Assembly (NCBI GenBank): GCA_003551745.1
Contig: PUNI01000244.1
Span: 1 to 9,291 of the forward strand
Reading direction: 5' to 3'
From: Paracoccaceae bacterium
GTDB lineage: Bacteria > Pseudomonadota > Alphaproteobacteria > Rhodobacterales > Rhodobacteraceae
DNA length: 9,291 nt
Position 1 is the first letter of the stretch; the number at the start of each line of letters is the position of its first letter. Of this stretch, positions 1 to 6,481 are shown piece by piece. The notes below the pieces were generated by a model, which worked only from the letters and a program-made list of their open reading frames with translations, ran no database searches and was not told the DNA's origin. Both the position numbers and the translations under genes were made by a program.

Positions 1-466
1 CGCGCGCCTCGGCCTGCATCGGAAAGGTGACGAGGGACACCTCCCACAGATCGAGTTCCAGAAGCCGGCGCCCGCCCTTGCCATTCCGCTCCGCCTTGAC
101 CGTGCGATAGCCGATGGACAGCCCCTCGATCGCGCCGGCCGTGATCAGCGTCGCCGCCTCACGGCCACGCGCCACGTCCGGCAGCAGCTGGCCACGAACC
201 CACAGGCCACGCTCGTCCTCGCGAACTTCCTCCCAGATGCCGATCGGCTGTGTCGGATCGTGCTGCCAGAGCATCTTGACGCGCCGCCCGGCGGCGCGCA
301 GCCGCTCCAGCGAGATCCTGTAGGCGCCGGGCATCACGATGTCGCCGCCCCCGTCCTGCACGCCGAAGATCGAGGCATATCCCTCGACCTTGTTCGCGCC
401 GACCATCGAAAGACCGGCGTCGGGCCGGTGGAACTTGCGTTCCAGTTGCTGCATCGCTTCCGTCAT
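1..466 (-). CDS. HK97-family prohead protease (GTA gp4-like), C-terminus cut by window edge
   Basis: Serine protease of the HK97 prohead (S78/U35) family, which trims the scaffold or delta region of the major capsid protein and itself during head maturation. The first 155 residues are present; the gene continues past base 1. Visible family signatures are ASIFGVQDGGGDIVMPGAY (residues 31-49), MLWQHDP (65-71), EGLSIGYR (114-121) and LWEVSLVTFPM (140-150). By comparison with HK97 gp4, H69 and S117 should be the catalytic pair, with E142 a candidate third residue. The ATG at 466 follows GAGAGAAC and gives the usual short N-terminus (MTEAMQQLERKF). An in-frame GTG at 553 would add 29 low-complexity residues and is less likely. 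It lies 113 bases after the gp3.5-like gene on the same strand. The portal, small protein, protease order matches RcGTA g3, g3.5, g4, so the major capsid gene is expected just beyond base 1. Confidence 0.96.
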   Translation of the reverse strand, partial: MTEAMQQLERKFHRPDAGLSMVGANKVEGYASIFGVQDGGGDIVMPGAYRISLERLRAAGRRVKMLWQHDPTQPIGIWEEVREDERGLWVRGQLLPDVARGREAATLITAGAIEGLSIGYRTVKAERNGKGGRRLLELDLWEVSLVTFPMQAEAR

Positions 467-579
467 GCCGTGTTCTCTCGCTGTGGTTTCGTCGCCGGGC
501 GCGACCGCAGTCCCGGGCCTCGACAAGCGCCAAGCCGCCAAAGCTGTCCGCACAATCGGCCTTGTCGTCTGATGTCGCC

Positions 580-822
580 TTAGCCGAGGCCGAGGATCAC
601 GGTTCGGCCGACGGTGGCGATGATCGCGCCCAGGACCCCGAACGCGGTCACCCAGAGGCGCTTTTCCAGCCGTTCCAGCATTTCCTCTATGCGGCAGAGC
701 CGGAATTCCATCGCCGACCACCGCTCCTCGGCAACGCGCTCGTTCGCCTCGATGCGGGCTTCCGTCGCGTCGAAGCTGTCGTAGAGGTACCGCGAGCCGC
801 GCGTCCCCCGGCGGGTTGTCAT
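580..822 (-). CDS. small GTA protein, gp3.5-like (coiled coil plus one membrane helix)
   Basis: An 80-residue protein filling the position of RcGTA g3.5 (a family annotated as a GTA head formation protein), between portal and prohead protease. The ATG at 822 overlaps the portal stop in an ATGA arrangement and is preceded by GGAGG four bases upstream. This start is preferred to an upstream in-frame ATG at 906, which lies inside the portal gene and has no such site. Residues about 19-55 are rich in E, R, L and A in a heptad-like pattern (ATEARIEANERVAEERW, then LCRIEEMLERLEKRL), consistent with a coiled coil. Residues about 56-77 form a hydrophobic segment (LWVTAFGVLGAIIATVG) able to span or sit on a membrane. 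The biochemical role is not known to me. Assignment rests on position, size and translational coupling to the portal; it could instead be any small phage membrane protein. Confidence 0.8.
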   Translation of the reverse strand: MTTRRGTRGSRYLYDSFDATEARIEANERVAEERWSAMEFRLCRIEEMLERLEKRLWVTAFGVLGAIIATVGRTVILGLG

Positions 823-2033
823 GTGTCCTCCGGCAATCTCGGCAGCCCCAGAAGAACCCGCTTCTCCGCATCGGTAAGAAAGCTCGCCGTGCCCACACGA
901 TGCCACTGCTGATCGCGCTCGGCGGCCAGCGCCGGCAACTGGTCCAGATCGGGCCGGAACTCCACCTGTTCGCCAGTAAAGCCCGCGAGCCAGTGGGCCA
1001 CCGTCGCCGTGGTCCGGCTGGCCAGCGGCACCACGGTCAGGCGATAGAAGGCCCGGTTCGCTTCCTGATAATTTGCATAGGTCGCGTCTCCCGGAATGCC
1101 GAGCAGCATCGGCGGCACGCCGAAGGCCATGGCAATCTCCCGCGCGGCGGCCTCCTTGGTCTTCTGGAACTCCATGTCGGAGGGAGAGAAGCCCATCGGC
1201 TTCCAGTCGAGCCCCCCCTCAAGAAGCATCGGCCGGCCCGCATTGCGCGCGCCCTGGTGGTTCATCTCGATCTCGGCGACAAGCCGGTCGTACTGCTCCG
1301 GAGACAGCGTGCCGAGCCCGTCGACACCCCGGTGCACGATGGCGCCCGACGGACGGGCTGCATTGTCCAGCAGGGCGCGCGACCAGCGCGAGGCCGAATT
1401 GTGAACGTCGATCGCCGCCGCGGCCGCCTCCATCGGTGACAGCCCGTAGTGATCGTCCAGCGGATGGAAGCTGCGGAAGTGACACACCGGCAGAAGGTCG
1501 CCGGTCATGTCGAAGCGATGCTTGCGGTTGCCGACGGCGTATTCATAGGCCGCCGGCCAGCCATCCGGTCCCGGAATGACGCGAATGCGATCCGACCGCA
1601 GCACATGCAGCTCGATGGGCAGATCCCCCGCGACGGCATCGGGCGCCATCACCGCCTCGACGTAACCATTCCCCGTCAGCAGGATCTGCGAGTAGAGCGC
1701 CTCCAGGAAATCCGCCTTGCCTTGCGCCGGGTTCGGGCGCCGCACCAGCCCTAGCAGCGGATGGGCGTCATAGCGGCGGTTGCAATCCTGAAGCACCAGT
1801 GGCAGCGCCGCCGCCGCCTCGGCAATCAGCCGCACTGCACGAAAGCCTACCGGGTTGCTCTGGAAGCCGATCCGCGTCAGCGACCGTCCGTCGCGCACCG
1901 CGAAACTCCGCGACGGGCCTGGCTGACCCACAAAGCCGGCCGACGGGACACGTCCCGCCGTCAGAGGCCCGACGGCCGACGCCTTCGCCTCAGGTGCCAC
2001 GGCGTCCTTGCGCCGGAACAAGCCAAGTACCAT
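819..2033 (-). CDS. HK97-family phage portal protein (GTA gp3-like)
   Basis: Portal protein: a dodecameric ring at one capsid vertex through which the terminase motor pumps DNA and to which the tail attaches. The 404-residue product is of normal length for HK97/GTA portals. Characteristic stretches are HPLLGLVRRPNPAQGKADF with LLTGNGYVEA (N-terminal half), HPLDDHYGLSPMEAAAAAID (middle), and KTKEAAAREIAMAFGVPP with MLLGIPGDATYANYQEA (C-terminal half); the last, with the conserved IA.AFGVPP.LLG and T(Y/N).N motifs, is diagnostic. The ATG at 2033 was chosen because GGGAG lies nine bases upstream and the product starts MVLGLFRRKD, as expected; an in-frame ATG at 2129 would add 32 residues of unlikely composition. 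It lies 143 bases after terL, and its stop overlaps the start of the gp3.5-like gene. Confidence 0.97.
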   Translation of the reverse strand: MVLGLFRRKDAVAPEAKASAVGPLTAGRVPSAGFVGQPGPSRSFAVRDGRSLTRIGFQSNPVGFRAVRLIAEAAAALPLVLQDCNRRYDAHPLLGLVRRPNPAQGKADFLEALYSQILLTGNGYVEAVMAPDAVAGDLPIELHVLRSDRIRVIPGPDGWPAAYEYAVGNRKHRFDMTGDLLPVCHFRSFHPLDDHYGLSPMEAAAAAIDVHNSASRWSRALLDNAARPSGAIVHRGVDGLGTLSPEQYDRLVAEIEMNHQGARNAGRPMLLEGGLDWKPMGFSPSDMEFQKTKEAAAREIAMAFGVPPMLLGIPGDATYANYQEANRAFYRLTVVPLASRTTATVAHWLAGFTGEQVEFRPDLDQLPALAAERDQQWHRVGTASFLTDAEKRVLLGLPRLPEDT

Positions 2034-2176
2034 TCGCTGGTTCTCCCATATTAGCCTGAGGCGGAGTACCTGACCTCTCACGCCATGCCCGTGCAGCGCG
2101 TCGATGCATCCGCCGATGCCGACCGCCATGCCGCACGATCAGCAGGATCGCCCGATCGCGCCCGAGCGCGCGTCGC
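2034..2176 (-). other. gap between terL and portal gene, no gene supported
   Basis: This 143-base spacer holds the portal ribosome site (GGGAG at 2047-2043) and a small inverted repeat CGATC-CTGCT-GATCG (2150-2136) within a run of GATCG copies. Possible reading frames are short or are extensions of the portal frame with no start signal. No T-run follows the repeat, so I do not call a terminator. Confidence 0.4.
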
Positions 2177-3592
2177 CTAAAGCACCCGCACGCCGGGCCG
2201 GCGCCACTGCGCGGCGGGAACGATCATCAGGTCGTTGATCGCCCACACCAGGGCATCGACGCGGTCGGGGCTGCCGCGCCCCAGATACCCGCGGGTCGTC
2301 ATCAGCGTCATCTGCTCTTCCAGGGCGCCCAGCCCGCGCACGTGCGAGACGCGCCCCTGCTCGTAAAGCGCCGCCACCGGTTCCGCGCGCGCCGCCTTGC
2401 CGCGCGCCGCCCGCACAGCCCGGAACGGCACCAGAGGGTCGACCTGGCGCACCAGGTTCTCCACCAGATCGCCGCCCTGATTGATCTCGGCGACCAGTCG
2501 TTCGGCGCCATGCCGCTCCATCGCGGCCACGGCGGCGTGCGCCCATTCCAGCGGCGACGCCGCGGTTACGCTGGCGTCTTCCAGAACCACGGCGCGCCAG
2601 TCCTGCGGCGGTCCCTTGGTTACAACACCGGCCACGACGATGCCGCAGGCATCCGAACCCGCATGCGCCGTCACCGGCGGATCGACGGCCACAATGATGC
2701 GGTCAAGCTTCGGCACCGCATCCACCCGGGCGGCGTCGAGCGTCTGCGTCTTCCACAGCGCGCCTTCCGCATCCTGCACGAGGACGCCGTCGAGTTCCTG
2801 ACGGCCCAGCGTCGTTCCGCCGTAGCGGGACTCGATCTCCTCGAGGAACGAAGGGGCAAGCCATGCCCGGTTCGCCGAGGTGGGCGCATGCGTCATCACG
2901 GTCGACGGTTGCGCCAGTATGTCCTTCAGAATCTTTACATTGCGCGGCGTGGTGGTGACCATCTGCCGGGGGTTCTCGCCCAGCCTCAGGGCGAATTGCA
3001 GCATGTCCCACGTGTCCTCCGCGCGCTTCCATTTGGCCAATTCGTCGGCCCAGGCAGCGTCGAACTGCGGCCCGCGCAGGCTTTCGGGCTCCTGCGCGCT
3101 GAAGGCCTGCGCCACGGCACCGTTCGGCCAGACCAGCCGCCGCCGGGTGGCTTCCCAGCGGGGCTTCCGGTCCGGTGGGCAGCAGGCCATGATCCCGCTC
3201 TCGCCCATAACCATGACATTGAGCACCTGGTCGAACGTCTCTCCGACCAGGGCCACATGCCGCGCCCGACCGCGGTCGGTCGGGCGCGGCCCCTCCACCT
3301 CGGCGCGCACCCATTCGGCACCGGCGCGGGTCTTGCCCGCACCGCGACCGCCGAGGCATACCCAAGTGCGCCAGTTGCCCTCGGGGGGCAACTGGTGCGG
3401 CCATGCCCAGAACTCGAAGAGCCAGGGCAAGGCCATGAGGGCTTCTTCACTCAGCCCCTTCAGTGCCTCCGCTTGCGTCTCCGGCGGCTCGGAGGCGAGC
3501 CAGACGGCGGCCGACCTCAGCGCGCGCTGCGGCGAGGTCGAGCTCTGATGGAGACGCGGCTGCTGCCTCGCTGAACCCGAATTTTCTGACAT
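2177..3592 (-). CDS. terL: large terminase, ATPase/nuclease (GTA gp2-like, TerL)
   Basis: Motor of the packaging machine: it hydrolyses ATP to pump DNA into the prohead and cuts DNA with an RNase H-fold nuclease. In RcGTA this enzyme packages largely random host DNA. The 471-residue product has Walker A GGRGAGKT (residues 81-88), a Walker B-like AAWADE (179-184) with E184 as candidate catalytic glutamate, and coupling motif TTTPR (213-217). The C-terminal nuclease acidic residues appear as VAVDPP (D304), AEINQGG (E369) and SPDRVDALVW (D443/D446). The pre-Walker segment LPWLFEFWAWPHQLPPEG is typical of alphaproteobacterial GTA terminases. The ATG at 3592 is supported by GGAAAGG just upstream. 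This makes the gene overlap the upstream small gene by 146 bases; a start at M53 (3436) would avoid the overlap but lacks a good ribosome site and removes family-like sequence. Confidence 0.97.
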   Translation of the reverse strand: MSENSGSARQQPRLHQSSTSPQRALRSAAVWLASEPPETQAEALKGLSEEALMALPWLFEFWAWPHQLPPEGNWRTWVCLGGRGAGKTRAGAEWVRAEVEGPRPTDRGRARHVALVGETFDQVLNVMVMGESGIMACCPPDRKPRWEATRRRLVWPNGAVAQAFSAQEPESLRGPQFDAAWADELAKWKRAEDTWDMLQFALRLGENPRQMVTTTPRNVKILKDILAQPSTVMTHAPTSANRAWLAPSFLEEIESRYGGTTLGRQELDGVLVQDAEGALWKTQTLDAARVDAVPKLDRIIVAVDPPVTAHAGSDACGIVVAGVVTKGPPQDWRAVVLEDASVTAASPLEWAHAAVAAMERHGAERLVAEINQGGDLVENLVRQVDPLVPFRAVRAARGKAARAEPVAALYEQGRVSHVRGLGALEEQMTLMTTRGYLGRGSPDRVDALVWAINDLMIVPAAQWRRPGVRVL

Positions 3593-3803
3593 TTTGCCTT
3601 TCCGTCACTGCAGTTACGAATGCACCGCGGAGCAGCGTCTGCTCTTTCTTCAGCTCGGCAATGCGCCCGAAATCCCCTGCCCGGATGTCGTCCAGGATTT
3701 CGCGTATCGCTTGTGCCGTCTCTTCGAGTACGGCCGCCGTTGCGGCCACCGGATCGTGCTTGAACGCACTTTTCTCCCCTGCGGGGACGTCCGATCTTTC
3801 CAT
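3447..3803 (-). CDS. probable GTA small terminase (gp1-like, TerS)
   Basis: A 118-residue, mostly helical and charged protein at the position of RcGTA g1, shown in R. capsulatus to be the GTA small terminase, which presents DNA to TerL. No sharp catalytic motif is visible, as expected for a small terminase. Residues about 17-58 are a likely coiled-coil or long helical hairpin (VAATAAVLEETAQAIREILD, then FGRIAELKKEQTLLRGAF). The C-terminal helix (LAAARAEVGRRLARLRAAG) resembles the basic TerL-contact tails of the family. The ATG at 3803 has a modest AGG four bases upstream. The last 146 bases are shared out of frame with the start of terL. This is the first gene after a strong promoter candidate, so it is probably the first gene of the GTA transcript. 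Identity rests on position, size and helical character, not on a recognised domain. Confidence 0.72.
   Translation of the reverse strand: MERSDVPAGEKSAFKHDPVAATAAVLEETAQAIREILDDIRAGDFGRIAELKKEQTLLRGAFVTAVTERQNVRKFGFSEAAAASPSELDLAAARAEVGRRLARLRAAGDASGGTEGAE
3597..3603 (-). promoter_or_regulatory. ribosome binding site deciding the terL start
   Basis: GGAAAGG on the minus strand, four bases before the ATG at 3592 and inside the coding sequence of the upstream gp1-like gene. It supports the long terL start and hence a true overlap of the two genes. The later candidate start at 3436 has only GAAG-like sequence upstream. Confidence 0.6.
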
Positions 3804-3847
3804 GAAACCTGCCAGCCCCTCATGCTGCTCCGCACGAGCGAAATGGA

Positions 3848-3879
3848 AAGCGGCCGCGGGGTGTGCCCCCGGGCCGCTT
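3848..3879 (-). terminator. strong GC hairpin in the GTA leader (attenuator or terminator candidate)
   Basis: On the minus strand AAGCGGCC pairs with GGCCGCTT and the inner CGGGG pairs with CCCCG around a GCACA loop, giving 13 base pairs interrupted by a single bulged C. The hairpin is followed by TTTCCATTTCG, a weak U-rich tail. It lies about 20-50 nucleotides downstream of the predicted start of transcription and 44 bases before the gp1-like ATG. It could terminate read-through from mltG, attenuate the GTA promoter, protect the 5' end of the message, or end a small RNA of about 50-60 nucleotides. The structure is seen directly; the role is inferred. Confidence 0.55.
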
Positions 3880-3904
3880 GCCCACCTCTTCCAGCTTGCC
3901 TTGG

Positions 3905-3933
3905 GTTATACTTATCCGCGTACGGAAAGTCAA
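3905..3933 (-). promoter_or_regulatory. sigma70-type promoter for the GTA gene cluster
   Basis: Minus strand: -35 box TTGACT (3933-3928), 17-base spacer, -10 box TATAAC (3910-3905). This matches the vegetative consensus closely (five of six at each box), with ideal spacing. Transcription would start near 3898, leaving a leader of about 95 bases before the ATG at 3803. It lies in the only sizeable gap upstream of the packaging genes, so it is the best candidate for driving gp1 onwards. Nearby CGTACG repeats and a dyad next to the -35 box suggest added control. Confidence 0.7.
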
Positions 3934-3967
3934 CAACATTCGCTATGGTTGTGCGGCCATCGTACGG
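3919..3967 (-). promoter_or_regulatory. paired CCGTACG elements, candidate operator of the GTA promoter
   Basis: The 7-mer CCGTACG (palindromic core CGTACG) occurs on the minus strand at 3925-3919, inside the -35/-10 spacer, and again at 3967-3961, upstream of the -35 box. The copies are 42 bases apart, close to four helical turns. I found no other CGTACG in this window by eye. The spacing and location suit a dimeric regulator binding two phased sites, but no regulator is identified. Confidence 0.35.
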
Positions 3968-3972
3968 TGCTG

Positions 3973-3988
3973 GCCCCGATGCCGGGGC
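3973..3988 (-). other. short GC hairpin just after mltG
   Basis: GCCCCG and CGGGGC arms (6 base pairs) around a four-base loop, beginning five bases after the mltG stop codon. It is not followed by a T-run (the next bases are CAGCACCG), so it is at best a weak or Rho-assisted 3' end for the fabF-mltG message. Confidence 0.3.
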
Positions 3989-3993
3989 TGGCG

Positions 3994-5151
3994 CTACTGG
4001 CTGCGCCGCTCGGCCTCGATCTCGCGCCACCGGGCGACATTGCGATTATGGTCCGCGAGGTTGGTGGCGAAGGCATGCCCGCCGGTCCCGTCAGCCACGA
4101 AATAGAGATAGGGCGTGTCGTCGGGATCGAGCGCGGCGGCGATGCTGGCGCGCCCCGGGTTGGCGATGGGCGTCGGCGGCAGCCCGTCAATGACATAGGT
4201 GTTCCAGGGCGTCGCGCCGCGCAACTCGCTCTGCCGGAGCCCGCGCCCCAGAACGCCGCGCCCTTCCGTGACGCCGTAGATCACCGTCGGGTCGGTCTGC
4301 AGCCGCATCGGCACCCGGAGCCGGTTCACGAAGACGCTGGCGACCTGGCGCCGCTCCTCGGGAACGCCGGTCTCCTTCTCGATGATCGAGGCGAGGATCA
4401 GGGCCTCCTCCGGCGACGAGATCGGCAGATCCGGCGCCCGCGCCGCCCACAGATCCTCCAGCACAAGCGCCTGCCGCCGCTGCATTTCTGCGACAAGAAC
4501 GCCGCGATCCTCCCCGGGTTGCACTGCATAGCTGTCCGGCGCCAGCATGCCCTCGGGCGGCATTTCGGCGATCTCGCCGGCAAGGAACTCGGCCGCGTTC
4601 AGGGCCTCCACGACCTGCCAGACGGTCGTGCCCTCCACCACGGTGACGCGAAACCGCGTGTCCGGCTGCTCGGTGGCCCGCAGGTACGCGGGCGGCAGGT
4701 CTTCCGTCGCCACGTCGATCCGGGCCACCTCGACGAACTGCTCCGTTTCCGGGTCCAGTTCCCGCACGATCAGCTCTGACCGCGCCACCCCCGCCCGCAG
4801 CTGGACCTCGGTGCCGCAGGTGCTCTGGCCGCCACGGGTGACAATGTCGAGGATCTCCTCCATCGAGGCGCCCGGCGGCACCAGATAGGAGCCGAAGCGC
4901 AGCGCACCCGCCTTGTCGGTATAGCGGGCGGCGATGCGGAACAGCGCGCCGCTCTCGATGGCACCGTAGCTCTCCAGCTGACGCGACACCGCGGCGATGT
5001 TGGCACCGCGCTCGACACGCAGGCAGATCGACTGGTCCAGCGGGCCCTCGGCCACAAAGCTCCGCTGCCCCCAGCCTATGACGATGGCCAGCGCCGCCAG
5101 CAGCACCACCAGCATGGTCAGCGCGTTTGCCGCAAGATGACGCCCCATCAT
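3994..5151 (-). CDS. mltG: endolytic peptidoglycan transglycosylase MltG
   Basis: YceG/MltG family enzyme: a membrane-anchored lytic transglycosylase that cuts nascent glycan strands in the periplasm and helps set strand length. The 385-residue product has a single N-terminal membrane helix at about residues 10-27 (ALTMLVVLLAALAIVIGWG). A LysM-like segment follows (GSYLVPPGASMEEILDIV, about 88-104), then the catalytic domain. The signature ASIIEKETG (254-262) contains E258, equivalent to the E. coli catalytic glutamate. Conserved LQTDPTVIYG (284-293) and PWNTYVIDGLPPTPIANPG (315-333) follow. Length and motifs are normal. Its ATG at 5151 overlaps the fabF stop (ATGATG; a second ATG is at 5148), and there is only a G-run upstream, so translation is probably coupled to fabF. 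Older annotation calls this family aminodeoxychorismate lyase, which is incorrect. It is the last host gene before the GTA module. Confidence 0.97.
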   Translation of the reverse strand: MMGRHLAANALTMLVVLLAALAIVIGWGQRSFVAEGPLDQSICLRVERGANIAAVSRQLESYGAIESGALFRIAARYTDKAGALRFGSYLVPPGASMEEILDIVTRGGQSTCGTEVQLRAGVARSELIVRELDPETEQFVEVARIDVATEDLPPAYLRATEQPDTRFRVTVVEGTTVWQVVEALNAAEFLAGEIAEMPPEGMLAPDSYAVQPGEDRGVLVAEMQRRQALVLEDLWAARAPDLPISSPEEALILASIIEKETGVPEERRQVASVFVNRLRVPMRLQTDPTVIYGVTEGRGVLGRGLRQSELRGATPWNTYVIDGLPPTPIANPGRASIAAALDPDDTPYLYFVADGTGGHAFATNLADHNRNVARWREIEAERRSQ

Positions 5152-6410
5152 GCCCCCGTGCGGCCCAGAACCAGCGTCGCGTTGGTGCCGCCGAAGCCGA
5201 AGGAGTTCGACATGGCAACGCGAATGTCGCGCTCGCGTGCGGCATGGGGCACCAGATCGATCGGCGAGGCCACGGCGGGCTCGTCGAGATTGATGGTAGG
5301 GGGCGCCACCTGATCGCGCAGCGCCAGGGTGCAGAACACCGCCTCGACAGCTCCGGCCGCCCCCAGCAAATGCCCGATCGAGGATTTCGTGGAGCTCATG
5401 CTCGTGCGTCCCGACGCCTCGCCCAGCAGCCGCTCCACTGCGGCCAGTTCCACCGTATCAGCCATGGTCGAGGTGCCATGCGCGTTGATGTAGTCCACCT
5501 GCTCGGGTTCCAGCTCCGCCCGCTTCAGCGCCGCCACCATCGAGCGGTATCCGCCGTCGCCGTCCTCGGCGGGCGCCGTGATGTGATAGGCGTCGCCCGA
5601 CATGCCGTAGCCAAGAACCTCCGCATAGATCCGGGCCCCGCGGGCCTGCGCGTGCTCCAGCGCTTCGAGTACCACCACGCCCGCACCCTCGCCCATCACA
5701 AACCCGTCACGGTCCATGTCATAGGGGCGCGAGGCGGTTTCGGGCGCATTCCCGCGCTTGGTCGAAAGCGCCTTGCAGGCGTTGAAACCGGCTATGCCCA
5801 GCTCGCAGATCGGCGCCTCGGCGCCGCCCGCGATCATCACGTCCGCATCGCCCCACTGAATGATCCGCGTCGCGTCGCCGATGGCATGCGCGCCCGTCGA
5901 ACAGGCCGTGACCACCGCGTGATTGGGGCCCTTGAACCCGAAGCGGATGCTGACCTGCCCCGAGATCAGGTTGATCAGCGCGGCCGGGATGAAGAAGGGC
6001 GAAACCCGCCGCGGGCCACGGTCGCGCAGGATCAGAGCGGTGTCGGCGATGGTCGAGAGGCCGCCAATGCCGGAGCCGATCAAGACCCCGGTGCGCAGCC
6101 TCGCCTCCTCGTCCTCGGGCATCCAGTCGGCGTCGCGGATCGCCTGTTCGGCTGCCGCCATGCCGTAGAGTATGAAGTCGTCGACCTTCCGGCTCTCGCG
6201 CGGCTCCATCCAGTCGTCTGGGTTGAAGCTGCCGTCGGAGCCGTCGCCGCGCGGCACCTCGCAGGCATAGGTCGTGGCAAGATGGCTGGCATCGAAGCGG
6301 CTGATCGTGCGCGCCGCGGATTGTCCGGCGAGAAGCCGCCGCCACGTCTCCTCGACGCCGCAGGCCAGAGGGCTCACCATGCCCAGCCCCGTGATGACGA
6401 CGCGCCGCAT
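5148..6410 (-). CDS. fabF: beta-ketoacyl-ACP synthase II
   Basis: Elongating condensing enzyme of type II fatty-acid synthesis: it condenses malonyl-ACP with acyl-ACP in the cytoplasm. The 420-residue product carries the thiolase-fold signatures VVTACSTGAHAIGDA (C170 nucleophile), NAHGTSTMADT (H311) and TKSSIGHLLGAAG (K342, H347), forming the Cys-His-His triad, and ends with the glycine-rich NSFGFGGTNATLVLGR. MRRVVITGLGMVSPL is the canonical N-terminus. The ATG at 6410 has GGAGGGG five bases upstream; an in-frame ATG at 6461 has no support. It is operonic with mltG (four-base overlap). acpP, which often precedes fabF in related bacteria, is not here; instead comEC ends 149 bases upstream on the same strand. 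Confidence 0.97.
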   Translation of the reverse strand: MRRVVITGLGMVSPLACGVEETWRRLLAGQSAARTISRFDASHLATTYACEVPRGDGSDGSFNPDDWMEPRESRKVDDFILYGMAAAEQAIRDADWMPEDEEARLRTGVLIGSGIGGLSTIADTALILRDRGPRRVSPFFIPAALINLISGQVSIRFGFKGPNHAVVTACSTGAHAIGDATRIIQWGDADVMIAGGAEAPICELGIAGFNACKALSTKRGNAPETASRPYDMDRDGFVMGEGAGVVVLEALEHAQARGARIYAEVLGYGMSGDAYHITAPAEDGDGGYRSMVAALKRAELEPEQVDYINAHGTSTMADTVELAAVERLLGEASGRTSMSSTKSSIGHLLGAAGAVEAVFCTLALRDQVAPPTINLDEPAVASPIDLVPHAARERDIRVAMSNSFGFGGTNATLVLGRTGA

Positions 6411-6452
6411 GCGATCCCCTCCGCCTGCCCTGTTCCCTGCCCGCTGCGCTGC

Positions 6453-6481
6453 CTGATACACAGCTTGCCGACACAGGAAAA
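6453..6481 (-). promoter_or_regulatory. weak promoter candidate for fabF-mltG
   Basis: Minus strand TTTTCC (6481-6476), 17-base spacer, TATCAG (6458-6453), placing a start about 36 bases before the fabF ATG. The -10 matches four of six consensus positions and the -35 three of six. The 149-base gap holding it shows only small GC stems and no coding sequence that I can support. Confidence 0.3.

Noticed and set aside
467..553. Longer prohead protease starting at an in-frame GTG (553)
   Set aside because: There is an AAGG upstream, but the added 29 residues are low-complexity and family members normally start near the ATG at 466. Not excluded.
823..906. 28-residue extension of the gp3.5-like protein into the portal gene
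   Set aside because: The ATG at 822 has GGAGG immediately upstream and the common ATGA coupling; the upstream ATG has neither.
2034..2129. 32-residue N-terminal extension of the portal protein
   Set aside because: The ATG at 2129 has no ribosome site and the extension is unlike portal N-termini; the ATG at 2033 has GGGAG at a suitable distance.
2136..2150. Terminator between terL and portal
   Set aside because: The five-base arms are short and no T-run follows on the minus strand.
2342..3574. 410-codon plus-strand frame opposite terL, and similarly 3463-4779 opposite gp1/mltG
   Set aside because: Shadow frames of high-GC genes; the opposite strand encodes proteins with clear motifs.
1..3803. 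Integrated prophage
   Set aside because: No integrase, repressor, replication gene, tRNA or direct-repeat attachment site is visible, and gene order matches RcGTA. Only one end of the cluster is in view, so this is a preference, not proof.
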